Positions 1-7,518 of a stretch of DNA of 64,000 bases are shown piece after piece. The stretch lies in the NCBI RefSeq assembly GCF_014256275.1, contig NZ_JACCFE010000002.1, forward strand, positions 1,178,001-1,242,000, read 5' to 3'. Position 1 is the first letter of the stretch. Each line of letters starts with the position of its first letter. The notes beneath the pieces are model-generated. The model saw only the letters and a list, made by a program, of their open reading frames with translations, did no database searches and was not told the origin of the DNA. The translations under genes and the position numbers were made by a program. The DNA comes from Rhodococcus sp. 4CII. Its GTDB lineage: Bacteria; Actinomycetota; Actinomycetes; Mycobacteriales; Mycobacteriaceae.

Positions 1-527
1 TCCGAATGAAACTGCCGCAACAGACTTCTCGGTCCGGCATCGATCTCCACACCGTCCACGTCGGCGGCGACGGCCGCGGCGGCCGCTGCACGGAAACCGT
101 CGACGAGGCCGTCGATCTCCGCCCGCCCCATCTGCATCGGCATCTCACGGGAGATCACGTCGGCAACTCCCGACGGTCCCCACAGCACCGCCTGCGAATA
201 CGCGCTCGACCCCTGCAGTCCGGTATGCCCCAGCCCGGCCAGCACGAGCGTGCCGTGCGGGCGACACGCCGCGACCACGCCCCGCCAGCCGTCGACGCAG
301 TCGGACGCCAGCGGCGCCCGCTCGTACGGCCAGTCGGAGTCGTGGACCGACGCCACCTCGGTGACGACGATCCCGGCCCCGCCCCGCGCCCGCCGCTCGT
401 AGTACGCGACGTGACGGGGTGAAAATCCCCTTCGCACACCCAGATTGGTGGGATGCGGACCCAGAAGCACCCTGGACCGGGCATGGCGTCCGGCCAGGGT
501 GATCGGGTCTGTCAGTTGCGCAGACAT
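1..527 (-). CDS. Mycofactocin-associated OYE/FadH-family flavin oxidoreductase (partial)
   Basis: The frame is open from an ATG at 527 to base 1, so 175 N-terminal residues are visible and the C-terminus lies outside the window. The start reads MSAQLTDPITLAGRHARSRV, followed by GPHPTNLG, YYERRARGGAGIVVTE and VDGVEIDAG. This is the FMN-binding TIM-barrel start of the old yellow enzyme / 2,4-dienoyl-CoA reductase family. It lies 16 bp downstream of mftD on the same strand, the usual place for the OYE-like reductases of mycofactocin clusters. These are presumed to exchange electrons with the mycofactocin pool, but their substrate is unknown. Which of the two mycofactocin OYE subfamilies it belongs to cannot be settled from this fragment. 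Confidence 0.8.
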   Translation of the reverse strand, partial: MSAQLTDPITLAGRHARSRVLLGPHPTNLGVRRGFSPRHVAYYERRARGGAGIVVTEVASVHDSDWPYERAPLASDCVDGWRGVVAACRPHGTLVLAGLGHTGLQGSSAYSQAVLWGPSGVADVISREMPMQMGRAEIDGLVDGFRAAAAAAVAADVDGVEIDAGPRSLLRQFHS

Positions 528-543
528 CTACGCCGTTCGTGGA

Positions 544-1725
544 TCAGGATTCGGCGCCGAGAACGCGAGCGAATCCGGGTGGGATCACGACATCGGACGG
601 GGTGAGGTCGTGGATGTTCGAGTGCCCCAGCCCCAGCAGTGCCGAGTCGATGCCGCCGCGGAGGACGTCGAGGACGTTCTCGACACCGGCCTGACCGTTG
701 GCCGAGAGGCCCCACAGATACGCACGACCGATCATCACCGCCCGCGCGCCGAGCGCGACGGCCTTGACGACGTCACTACCGCGTCGGATTCCACCGTCGA
801 GGAGCACCTCGACCTGGTCGCCCACGGCCTCCGCGATGGCCGGCAACGCACGGATCGGCGCCGGGGTGCCGTCGAGATTGTTTCCGCCGTGATTGGAGAC
901 GGAGATCGCGGTGACACCGGCGTCGACGGCGCGCTTGGCGTCGTCGATCCGCATGACGCCCTTGAGCATGAACGGCCCGCCCCACTGCTCCCGCAGCCAC
1001 GCGATGTCGTCCCACGTCGGCAGCGGCGTCTGCATCCACTCGCCGTAGGCGCCGAAGAACGTGGGCGGTTCCTGACCGGGCTGCGCCAGGTTCGGGGTGG
1101 TCAGGTCGGGGATCTTGCGGGTCTTCGCGAACTCGTACAACCACTTCGGGCGGGTGATGCCCTCCGGCGCGAACTGGAGCATCGCCTTGAGATCCATCTT
1201 CTCCGGGATGGCCGGGCTGCCCCAGTCGCGACCGTACGAAAACGACCAGTCGGTGGTGATGATCAGCCCGGTCGCACCCGCGGCGCGGGCCCGTTCCATC
1301 CGCTGGATCAGCACGTCGCGGCTGCCGACCCAGTACATCTGGAAGAAGGTCTGCGGATTCGCCGCCGTGACCTCCTCGACGGACTTGCTGGCGAACGAAC
1401 TCAGACCGATCGCCGTTCCCCGCGCAGCCGCCGCGCGTGCCACGGCAACCTCACCGTCGGGGTGTACCGCCTGCACGCCGGTCGGGGAGATCAGGACGGG
1501 CAGCGAAATCTGCTGCCCCATCACGGTCGTGGACAGCTCACGCTTGTCGGACAGCCCGACGACGTGGGGAGCGAACCCCAGCTCACCGAACGCCGCAATG
1601 TTGTCGTCGACCGTCACGCCGCGTTCGGAACCGGCGATCAGCGCCGCGTACACCGATTTCGGCAGGCGCTTCTTTGCCCGACGCTGAGCCTCGGCCACCG
1701 TCTCGAAGAACGGATTCTTACCCAT
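544..1725 (-). CDS. mftD: Mycofactocin system FMN dehydrogenase MftD (lactate-dehydrogenase fold)
   Basis: This is a 393-residue protein of the alpha-hydroxyacid oxidase/LldD family. It begins MGKNPFFETVAEAQRRAKKR, and ISVSNHGGNNLDGTPAPI and LLDGGIRRGSDVVKA are the FMN-site segments of that fold. In mycofactocin biosynthesis MftD oxidatively deaminates the MftE-released Val-Tyr-derived intermediate to give premycofactocin. The ATG at 1725 has an AGAGG ribosome site about 8 bp upstream. An in-frame start further upstream would run into mftC and is not supported. It is 31 bp downstream of mftC and part of the same leftward operon. Confidence 0.93.
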   Translation of the reverse strand: MGKNPFFETVAEAQRRAKKRLPKSVYAALIAGSERGVTVDDNIAAFGELGFAPHVVGLSDKRELSTTVMGQQISLPVLISPTGVQAVHPDGEVAVARAAAARGTAIGLSSFASKSVEEVTAANPQTFFQMYWVGSRDVLIQRMERARAAGATGLIITTDWSFSYGRDWGSPAIPEKMDLKAMLQFAPEGITRPKWLYEFAKTRKIPDLTTPNLAQPGQEPPTFFGAYGEWMQTPLPTWDDIAWLREQWGGPFMLKGVMRIDDAKRAVDAGVTAISVSNHGGNNLDGTPAPIRALPAIAEAVGDQVEVLLDGGIRRGSDVVKAVALGARAVMIGRAYLWGLSANGQAGVENVLDVLRGGIDSALLGLGHSNIHDLTPSDVVIPPGFARVLGAES

Positions 1726-1756
1726 GGGAATACCTCTCGTACCTGGCAGACGGTCG

Positions 1757-2992
1757 TTACGTCTGGTCCATGCCCGCAAGCGGGTTCTCGTCACAAATCT
1801 TTGCCGGGGGACGCACCATCAGCGTCAGCGGAACCGGCGCCCGCGGGGTCCGGCGCTGGCCGGTGCGGGAATGGTCGACGCTCGATTTCGGGATCTCTCC
1901 CGCCGCGGCCAACGCCAGTTCGCCGTTGCCGATCACGCATTCGGGGTCCGGGCCGTCCATCGGCAGCCCGGTGAAGAACTTCGCGGCCATGCACCCGCCG
2001 CGGCAGGAGTCGTAGTGGCTGCACTTGCTGCACGCGCCGCCGGTCTGCGGGGACCGCAGTTCCTGGAACAGCTCCGACGTCTGCCAGACCTGCTGGAAAC
2101 CGCCGTCCGCCACGATGTTTCCGGCGAGGAATTGATCGTGGATCGCGAACGGGCACGCGTAGACGTCGCCGATCGGGTCGATCAGGCACACCACCCGTCC
2201 GGCGCCGCACAGGTTCAGCCCGGGCAACGCGTCGCCGTAGGCGGACAGGTGGAAGAAGGAGTCGCCGGTGAGTACACCCTCGCCGTTGGCGACGAGCCAG
2301 TTGTACAGCTCGCGCTGCTGCACCTGCGTGGGATGCAGTTCGTCCCACACATCCGCGCCGCGCCCCGACGGCCGCAGGCGGGTGATGCGCAGGGTGGCGC
2401 CGTACTTGTCGGCCAGAGCCTTGAAGTCGTCGAGCTGGGACACGTTGTGCCGAGTGACGACGACGGAGATCTTCGCGTCCTTGAAACCCGCCTCGGACAG
2501 GTTCTCGAGTGCGCGCACGGCCATCGCGAACGAACCCGGACCACGGACGGCGTCGTTGACCTCCGCCGTGGCACCGTCGAGGGAAATCTGCACGTCGACG
2601 TAATCACTGGCCGCGAGCCGGGCCGCGACCTTCTTGTCGATCTTCACGCCGTTGGTGGAGAACTTCACACCCACCTGATGGGCGGTCGCGTAATCGACCA
2701 GCTCCCAGAAATCCGAGCGGACTGTCGGCTCACCGCCGCCGATGTTCACGTAGAACACCTGCATACGCTGCAGTTCGTCGATGATCGACTTGCACTGCTC
2801 GGTGCTCAACTCGCGCGGATCACGCCGGCCTGACGAGGACAGGCAGTGCACGCACGACAGGTTGCACGCGTAGGTCAACTCCCAGGTCAGGCAGATCGGG
2901 GCGTCGAGACCGAGTTCGAACTGGTCGACGAGACGGCCGACCGGAGCGACGGGGGCTGTCACCGCGGAGGGCCTTTCGAGCATGGAGGTCAT
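1757..2992 (-). CDS. mftC: Mycofactocin radical SAM maturase MftC
   Basis: This is a 411-residue radical SAM/SPASM protein. The SAM-cluster motif is C43-x3-C47-x2-C50 (YACNLSCVHC), followed by GGGEPT, and a Cys-rich SPASM region near the C-terminus (CGAGRVVCLID, GGACSKCSHYDSCRGGC) binds auxiliary FeS clusters. MftC decarboxylates the C-terminal Tyr of MftA and cross-links it to the adjacent Val. It sits 36 bp after mftB and 31 bp before mftD. The ATG at 2992 has an AGAGGAC ribosome site; a second ATG four codons in (2983) is a possible alternative. The C-terminal 60 residues after the last Cys look loosely conserved. Confidence 0.96.
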   Translation of the reverse strand: MTSMLERPSAVTAPVAPVGRLVDQFELGLDAPICLTWELTYACNLSCVHCLSSSGRRDPRELSTEQCKSIIDELQRMQVFYVNIGGGEPTVRSDFWELVDYATAHQVGVKFSTNGVKIDKKVAARLAASDYVDVQISLDGATAEVNDAVRGPGSFAMAVRALENLSEAGFKDAKISVVVTRHNVSQLDDFKALADKYGATLRITRLRPSGRGADVWDELHPTQVQQRELYNWLVANGEGVLTGDSFFHLSAYGDALPGLNLCGAGRVVCLIDPIGDVYACPFAIHDQFLAGNIVADGGFQQVWQTSELFQELRSPQTGGACSKCSHYDSCRGGCMAAKFFTGLPMDGPDPECVIGNGELALAAAGEIPKSSVDHSRTGQRRTPRAPVPLTLMVRPPAKICDENPLAGMDQT

Positions 2993-3028
2993 GGGCTGTG
3001 TCCTCTGGTACTGGGTGGAGAGAGCTGG

Positions 3029-3331
3029 TCAGGCGGGAACGATCATGTGCGACTCGGCCAACGTGCCGAGCGCCCGCGCGTACTGCGCGGCAGTGTCGTC
3101 CCCGATACCCTGCGCCCGCAGCGCGGACCGGGCGTCGGCATGTGCGGGAAGAGCTTCGACCACCGCGACGATCTTGCGGTTCTTCAGGAACGACAGTTTG
3201 CGCGTCCCGAAGTGGTAGAGCAGCGCCCCGAAAGGTTCGGGACGCAGCGCCACCTGCGGATGAAGCTTCCAGCCCACGTCGAGATCGATACCGGCGCCGC
3301 CGGTCACCGAGGCAGATGCTGGAGCGGACAT
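3029..3331 (-). CDS. mftB: Mycofactocin peptide chaperone MftB
   Basis: This small protein of 100 residues has the RiPP recognition element (PqqD-like) pattern: DLDVGWKLHPQVALRPEPFG, then ALLYHFGTRKLSFLKNRK. Its role is to bind the MftA leader and present the core peptide to MftC. The ATG at 3331 begins only 2 bp after the mftA stop (TGATCATG). A start six codons upstream would overlap mftA and is unlikely. It is followed by mftC after 36 bp. Translational coupling with mftA is likely from this spacing. Confidence 0.93.
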   Translation of the reverse strand: MSAPASASVTGGAGIDLDVGWKLHPQVALRPEPFGALLYHFGTRKLSFLKNRKIVAVVEALPAHADARSALRAQGIGDDTAAQYARALGTLAESHMIVPA

Positions 3332-3333
3332 GA

Positions 3334-3429
3334 TCAGTACACGCCGCACATGCCGTCGATCGAGACCTCTTCCACCAGGGATTCCTCGACCAAGTCGTTT
3401 TCCAGCACGTTGTTGTCGCGATCCGACAT
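3334..3429 (-). CDS. mftA: Mycofactocin precursor peptide MftA
   Basis: This 31-codon gene encodes an acidic peptide starting MSDRDNNVLENDLVEE and ending in the invariant mycofactocin core IDGMCGVY followed by TGA. The last two residues, Val30-Tyr31, are the ones modified by MftC and excised to become the cofactor. A strong TAGGAGG ribosome site precedes the ATG at 3429. The position directly ahead of mftB and mftC confirms the assignment. The gene is short enough to be missed by automatic calling. Confidence 0.97.
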   Translation of the reverse strand: MSDRDNNVLENDLVEESLVEEVSIDGMCGVY

Positions 3430-3473
3430 GATTTCCTCCTACTGTTCGGTGATACGGCGCGAGCCGGAGGGAT

Positions 3474-3492
3474 GTTCCCCGTCATAGGGAAC
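3474..3492. promoter_or_regulatory. Inverted repeat between mftA and mftR (candidate MftR operator)
   Basis: A perfect 6-bp inverted repeat, GTTCCC-N7-GGGAAC, lies in the 133-bp divergent gap, 45 bp upstream of the mftA ATG. Read toward mftA, the spacer contains TATGAC, a possible -10, so a bound repressor would block the mft promoter. Assigning it to MftR is inference from position only. Confidence 0.45.
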
Positions 3493-3562
3493 CATCTCTG
3501 TGACTCGCCTCACCACTGTAATGGCATCGAGTGCAGAATGACAGACCGGGAGGGTACGAAAG

Positions 3563-4186
3563 TTGAGAAGTCGCCGAAAACCATCCAGTCGGATAGGGCG
3601 GCGCCCGTCCACGACGCAGGATCGGATCAGCACCGTCGGGATCGAGTTGTTCACGGAGCAGGGCTTCGACGCCACCAGCGTCGACGAAGTCGCCGAGGCG
3701 TCCGGCATCGCCCGGCGCACACTGTTCCGCTACTTCCCGTCCAAGAACGCGATCCCATGGGGAGACTTCGACGCCCACCTCGACGAGATGCGCGCTCAAC
3801 TCGCGGCGCAACCCGACGACATCCCGATCGTCGACGGGCTCACCGCCGCGCTGCTGCAGTTCAACGCCTTCCCCGCGAGTGAGGCCGTCAATCACCGCAA
3901 ACGCATGGGCCTGATCCTGCGAGTGCCCGCCCTGCAGGCGTATTCGGTGGTCATGTACGAGGGCTGGCGCAACGTCATCGCCGAATACGTCGCGAGCAGG
4001 CTCGGAGTCTCACCGACCGATCACGTTCCACGGACCGTCGGCTATCTTCTACTGGGCGTTGCCATGTCGGCGTACGAGCAGTGGCTCGACGACGATTCGC
4101 TCGAACTGAACGAACTACTCGCCAGCGGAATGCAATCGCTCTACGATGGTCTGAGTTCCCTCGGCGAGCCCGACACCCAATCCTGA
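3563..4186 (+). CDS. mftR: Mycofactocin system TetR-family regulator MftR
   Basis: This is a 207-residue TetR-family repressor. The N-terminal helix-turn-helix reads DEVAEASGIARRTLFRYFPSKNAIPWGDFD, and the RRTLFRYFPSKNAIPWGDFD segment is typical of the mycofactocin-linked subfamily. The C-terminal ligand domain is unremarkable. Homologues are reported to respond to acyl-CoAs. The likely start is a TTG at 3563 with GAGGG upstream. It diverges from mftA, so it probably represses both the mft operon and itself. mftM follows 29 bp downstream on the same strand. Confidence 0.92.
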   Translation: MRSRRKPSSRIGRRPSTTQDRISTVGIELFTEQGFDATSVDEVAEASGIARRTLFRYFPSKNAIPWGDFDAHLDEMRAQLAAQPDDIPIVDGLTAALLQFNAFPASEAVNHRKRMGLILRVPALQAYSVVMYEGWRNVIAEYVASRLGVSPTDHVPRTVGYLLLGVAMSAYEQWLDDDSLELNELLASGMQSLYDGLSSLGEPDTQS

Positions 4187-4215
4187 CCTCTCTTCTCCCG
4201 GCAAGGTTGCCACGA

Positions 4216-5040
4216 ATGACTTCCACTCTCGACACACAGGCTTTCGACTCTCTCGCGCCCTGCGAACCCGGGCGGTGGTCACATGGTCACGTCACGGTGC
4301 GACGGGTCGAAGGCGAGCCGCTCACACTCACCCGCGACGGCGACCAGTTGCGGGTCACCCACTCGCTGAAGCCGGGCGATCTCAGCGAAAGACTCGTCGC
4401 CTCCGTGACCGCGTCCATCGAAGGCGCCGAATTCGGTCAGGACGAATTCGAGTCGACCATGGTCGGACTCGTCCGCTCGACCGTGGACGGTGCGCTCGAA
4501 GCGTGGACCGTCTATTACCGGAACTCGCTGGCCGAACTCCTCGACGGCACCGCCGACTTCGCGCCCATCCACGAGAAGGCGGAACAACTGGTCCGCGGTT
4601 CCGTCCTCGATCTCGGTTCGTGCTTCGGCTTCCTCCCGCTCCGACTCGCCCGCGCAGGCCGGTCCGTCACCGCCACCGACATCCTTCCCGGCACCATGAC
4701 CCTCCTCGACGCCGTCGCCCCGGAACTCGGACTCGATGTGCGCACCCTCGTGTGCGACGCCGCGCACGTACCCGTTCCCGACGACAGCGCGGACACCGTC
4801 ACCGCAGTCCACCTCCTCGAACACGTCGACGAGAACACCGGTGCCGCAGTGATATCCGAGGCCCTGCGCATCGCCCGCGACCGGGTGGTCGTCGCCGTGC
4901 CGTACGAGGACGAGGCGACGGCGTGCCACGGGCACATTCGGACCTTCGACACCGCGAAGCTGCGCACACTCGGCGAATCGACGGGGTGCCCGTTCGAGGT
5001 GTTCGAGCACCACGGCGGCTGGCTCGTCATCGACTGCTGA
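4216..5040 (+). CDS. mftM: Mycofactocin oligosaccharide methyltransferase MftM
   Basis: This is a 274-residue class I SAM-dependent methyltransferase. The SAM motif is SVLDLGSCFGFLPLRLA, followed by an acidic end of strand 2 (TATDI) and TVTAVHLLEHV. The N-terminal region (RWSHGHVTVRRVEGEPLTL) and the C-terminal ACHGHIRTFDTAKLRTLGES fit the mycofactocin-linked methyltransferases that methylate the glucose chain of mycofactocin. The ATG at 4216 follows the mftR stop by 29 bp, so mftR and mftM are probably co-transcribed. The name relies on neighbourhood plus overall family; substrate specificity is not visible from sequence. Confidence 0.82.
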   Translation: MTSTLDTQAFDSLAPCEPGRWSHGHVTVRRVEGEPLTLTRDGDQLRVTHSLKPGDLSERLVASVTASIEGAEFGQDEFESTMVGLVRSTVDGALEAWTVYYRNSLAELLDGTADFAPIHEKAEQLVRGSVLDLGSCFGFLPLRLARAGRSVTATDILPGTMTLLDAVAPELGLDVRTLVCDAAHVPVPDDSADTVTAVHLLEHVDENTGAAVISEALRIARDRVVVAVPYEDEATACHGHIRTFDTAKLRTLGESTGCPFEVFEHHGGWLVIDC

Positions 5041-5216
5041 CCACCTCACGACGCCCGCAGCTGTGCGCTCAGGACCGCTTCGGCGACCGAATCTCGCGCC
5101 GGCATCGGCAACGGTGGCGCGGTGGATCGGTCATGGTGCCCGGTCGGGGTGCCCACCGCGGCGGCGTCGGGTTCGGCCGCCAACGCCAGCTGCCGGCGAA
5201 ATCCGTTGACCGACAA

Positions 5217-5259
5217 ACTCACCCACGCAGCGCTCGAGCTAGTCGCTGCGTGGGTGAGT
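5217..5259. terminator. Long perfect hairpin at the mftM/SRPBCC convergent junction
   Basis: A 16-bp perfect stem has left arm ACTCACCCACGCAGCG (5217-5232), an 11-nt loop, and right arm 5244-5259. It lies between the mftM stop (5040) and the SRPBCC stop (5286), so it can act for both strands. No T-run follows. It shares the GTGAGT stem word with hairpins at 21606 and 41498. The rest of 5041-5285 shows no gene. Confidence 0.6.
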
Positions 5260-5285
5260 ACGGGCCCCGAGCCGGAACTATCGGA

Positions 5286-5804
5286 TCATGACTCGCCACG
5301 CTGAGCCGCAAGGAAGCGGCGTCCCGGCGTCGGGTCGACCCCGAAGCGCTCGGCGTAGCGTTCGTGTACTTCCTCCCATTCCGTCCACGGCTCGTGTGCG
5401 TCCTTTTCGGAGAGGAACCCGCCTGCGAGATGGGGCTCGAGGCGCGAGAAGTAGGTTTCCCACCCGGCGGCGGTCTGCGCCGCGAGCGAGCGGTCACCGA
5501 AGACGTGGGTGAAGACCAGCAGGCACCCGTCTCCCTGCGCGGTCAGTTCGAAGCTGTAGCTTTCTCCGCCGAAGTCCCACGCCAGGCGATGGGGCGCATC
5601 GACCTCGGTCACCTCGCCGGTCGCGCCGTAGGCCTCGAAGGTCTCCCCCGTTGCCGGTGTCCAGTCGGCGGCTGCGGGAAACCAGCGCTCCAGCTCTGCC
5701 GGATCACTGACCGCCCGCCACACGCGCTCGACCGAGTGTGCGAGTGTGCGCTCGAAGCGCAGCGCCGGGCGGCCGTCGATGGTTTCCAGGGTTCCGTCGG
5801 TCAT
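5286..5804 (-). CDS. SRPBCC (AHSA1-like) domain protein
   Basis: This 172-residue START/Bet v1-like protein has the usual AHSA1 pattern: RFERTLAHSVERVWRAVSDP near the start, then ELERWFPAAADW and HRLAWDFGGESYSFEL. Such proteins bind small hydrophobic ligands, and the specific ligand is unknown. The ATG at 5804 overlaps the stop of the ArsR gene in an ATGA junction, so the pair is translationally coupled. ArsR-SRPBCC pairs are common in actinobacteria. Longer in-frame starts would overlap the regulator and are rejected. Confidence 0.85.
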   Translation of the reverse strand: MTDGTLETIDGRPALRFERTLAHSVERVWRAVSDPAELERWFPAAADWTPATGETFEAYGATGEVTEVDAPHRLAWDFGGESYSFELTAQGDGCLLVFTHVFGDRSLAAQTAAGWETYFSRLEPHLAGGFLSEKDAHEPWTEWEEVHERYAERFGVDPTPGRRFLAAQRGES

Positions 5805-6103
5805 GGGTTCTCCTCCAGGTGTCGTTCGAGGGCGTCGAGGCGGTTCGACCAGATCGCGCGATACGGCTCCAACCACTGGTCGACCTCGGCGAGGGGTTCC
5901 GGGCGCAGCGCGTACAGGCGCTGCTTACCCACGGCGCGCGTGACGACGAGCCCGGCTTCGCGCAGCACCCTGAGGTGCTTGGACACGCCGGGCTGGCTGA
6001 GCTCGATGCGCTTGACGAGCTCCCCGGCGGGCTGCTCGCCCTCACGCAGGAGGTCGAGGATTTGCCTGCGGTGAGGCTCGGCCAGTGCGGCATAGGCGCT
6101 CAT
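5801..6103 (-). CDS. ArsR-family transcriptional regulator
   Basis: This is a 100-residue winged-helix repressor. Its DNA-binding part reads LVKRIELSQPGVSKHLRVLREAGLVVTRAVGKQRLYAL, and EPHRRQILDLL marks the ArsR start. There are no cysteines, so metal sensing is unlikely; this is the non-metal subgroup that accompanies SRPBCC proteins. The start ATG (6101-6103) lies 2 bp from a large palindrome that also contains a TAATAT -10 element, which suggests autorepression and a leaderless transcript. Confidence 0.9.
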   Translation of the reverse strand: MSAYAALAEPHRRQILDLLREGEQPAGELVKRIELSQPGVSKHLRVLREAGLVVTRAVGKQRLYALRPEPLAEVDQWLEPYRAIWSNRLDALERHLEENP

Positions 6104-6105
6104 GG

Positions 6106-6133
6106 CGTCATATTACCAGATGGTGATATGACG
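6106..6133. promoter_or_regulatory. Palindromic operator and -10 of the ArsR-SRPBCC operon
   Basis: A 28-bp palindrome has 13 of 14 pairs matched, with outer arms CGTCATAT and ATATGACG and one mismatch. It starts 2 bp upstream of the ArsR ATG. On the minus strand it contains TGGTAATAT, an extended -10, at 6118-6110. A start site about 7 bp further on falls on the A of ATG. Autorepression is inferred. Confidence 0.7.
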
Positions 6134-6239
6134 TCCGCGGAATGACGGGGCCAGCCTAATATGGACGAATCGGGCGATCAGCAGGGTCGACACGGACCAT
6201 CCCGCTGACGACATCCGATCAACACCGCGAGGAGTTCCC

Positions 6240-7130
6240 GTGACGAGAGAAGGAAGCATCCGGGCCGGTCACCGGACTCTCACGTATCTCGAGGCCGGCG
6301 ACTTGGACGGACCGCTCGTACTCCACAACCACGGCGGACCGTCGAGCCGGCTGGAGGCCGAGCTGTTCGATACGGCTGCGACGGCCCATGGATTGAGATT
6401 CGTCTGCGCGGATCGGCCGGGCATAGGCGGGTCCGACCTTCAGCCGGGCCGCACCTTCGAGAGCTGGACCGAGGACCTCCTGCTTCTCGCCGACGCCTTC
6501 GGCGCACAACGATTCGCGGTCACCGGCTGGTCCGAGGGCGGCCCCTGGGCCCTCGCGGCCGCCGCGTATCTCGACCCCGCGCGCCTCGTCAATGTCGGGT
6601 GCATCGCCGGCGGCAACTACGGAACGTTCGGTCCGAACTGGGCCGCGAAGTACCTCAGCAGCGTGGACGCACTGGGCGGTCGCCTGGCGCTTCACTTCCA
6701 TCCCGGTTTCACGCTCATGTACGAATTGCTCGGTATGAGTGCCACACATTTCGCGGATCGCTACGCGAAGGCGATCACGGATTCGGCGTGCACCGCGGAT
6801 CGGGAGGTACTGGCCGACGAGAAGGTTCTCGAGGTGTTCCTGGCGGCCGGGCGAGAATGCTTCCGGCACGGTGCGAACGGACTCGTCGCCGACGCCACCA
6901 TGCTCTACGAGGCGTGGCCGTTCGACATGACCCGTGTGGAGCGCCCCGTGCATTTCTGGCAGGGCAGCGCCGACACCCTGGTGCCCGAGGTCATCAACAA
7001 GACAGTGGCGGACAAGACCCCGGGCGCGATCTGGCACCCGATCAGTGGCGGGGGTCATTTCATCGCCCTCAGTCACGCGAACGACATTCTCGCTCTCACA
7101 GCGAACGATCTCGCGTCGACAGCATCCTGA
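6240..7130 (+). CDS. Alpha/beta hydrolase
   Basis: This is a 296-residue alpha/beta-fold hydrolase. The oxyanion segment is HNHGGPSS (residues 29-36), the nucleophile elbow is G-W-S98-E-G-G, and a GGGHF near residue 274 supplies the likely catalytic His. DRPGIGGSD is the usual loop before the elbow. The GTG start at 6240 follows a GAGGAG ribosome site, and a TAATAT at 6157-6162 could be its -10. The substrate is unknown; lipase- or proline-iminopeptidase-like relatives share these motifs. Its stop codon lies inside the first CmtR-type operator of the next gene. Confidence 0.82.
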   Translation: MTREGSIRAGHRTLTYLEAGDLDGPLVLHNHGGPSSRLEAELFDTAATAHGLRFVCADRPGIGGSDLQPGRTFESWTEDLLLLADAFGAQRFAVTGWSEGGPWALAAAAYLDPARLVNVGCIAGGNYGTFGPNWAAKYLSSVDALGGRLALHFHPGFTLMYELLGMSATHFADRYAKAITDSACTADREVLADEKVLEVFLAAGRECFRHGANGLVADATMLYEAWPFDMTRVERPVHFWQGSADTLVPEVINKTVADKTPGAIWHPISGGGHFIALSHANDILALTANDLASTAS

Positions 7131-7169
7131 GTGCAGGAGCGAGTGTTCAGCATTTCCTGAATACAGGAA
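7125..7169. promoter_or_regulatory. Tandem operators upstream of the CmtR-like gene
   Basis: Two inverted repeats occur: TCCTG-agtg-CAGGA (7125-7138) and TTCCTG-aata-CAGGAA (7154-7169). Their centres, 7131.5 and 7161.5, are exactly 30 bp apart, about three helical turns. The second ends 19 bp before the ATG. Both suit binding by the dimeric ArsR/CmtR regulator encoded next to them. Confidence 0.65.
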
Positions 7170-7188
7170 GCGTTGTATCGTTTGGGTC

Positions 7189-7518
7189 ATGGAGACCGTG
7201 GTCCATCAAGAGGCGCTGGCTCGATTCGGGTATGCCCTGTCGGACACGACGCGGACGCAGATCCTGCTGAGCCTGCGATCGGGACCCGGGTATCCGTCCG
7301 AACTGGCCGAGCGGATCGGGGTGTCGCGCCAGATCCTCTCGAATCACCTGGCCTGCCTGCGTGGTTGCGGGCTCGTCGTCGCGGCCCCAGAGGGCCGGCG
7401 CACCCGATACGAGCTGGCCGACCCCCGAATCGGGCGGGCATTGGACGATCTGCTCGCACTGGTGCCGGCGGTCGACCCGTCCTGCTGCCCGGACGCCGAA
7501 GCCGAGGGGTGCTGCTGA
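7189..7518 (+). CDS. cmtR: CmtR-like Cd(II)/Pb(II)-sensing ArsR/SmtB repressor
   Basis: This is a 109-residue winged-helix repressor very like mycobacterial CmtR. The recognition helix region SNHLACLRGCGLVVAAPEGR contains C56 and C60, matching the helix-4 cysteine pair of CmtR. The C-terminal tail PSCCPDAEAEGCC supplies further cysteines, equivalent to the third ligand (C102 of CmtR). It probably represses itself and the efflux gene that overlaps it by one base (TGATG). Two tandem palindromes lie upstream. The extra tail cysteines could broaden metal affinity, but that is inference. Confidence 0.88.
   Translation: METVVHQEALARFGYALSDTTRTQILLSLRSGPGYPSELAERIGVSRQILSNHLACLRGCGLVVAAPEGRRTRYELADPRIGRALDDLLALVPAVDPSCCPDAEAEGCC

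Noticed and set aside
445..1974. A 509-codon plus-strand frame opposite mftD
   Set aside because: It is antisense to mftD, with Arg/Pro-rich composition and no motif or ribosome site; a shadow frame.
5122..5304. A 60-codon frame in the mftM/SRPBCC gap
   Set aside because: It runs through the 16-bp hairpin and has no recognisable domain, so its codons are explained by the hairpin.
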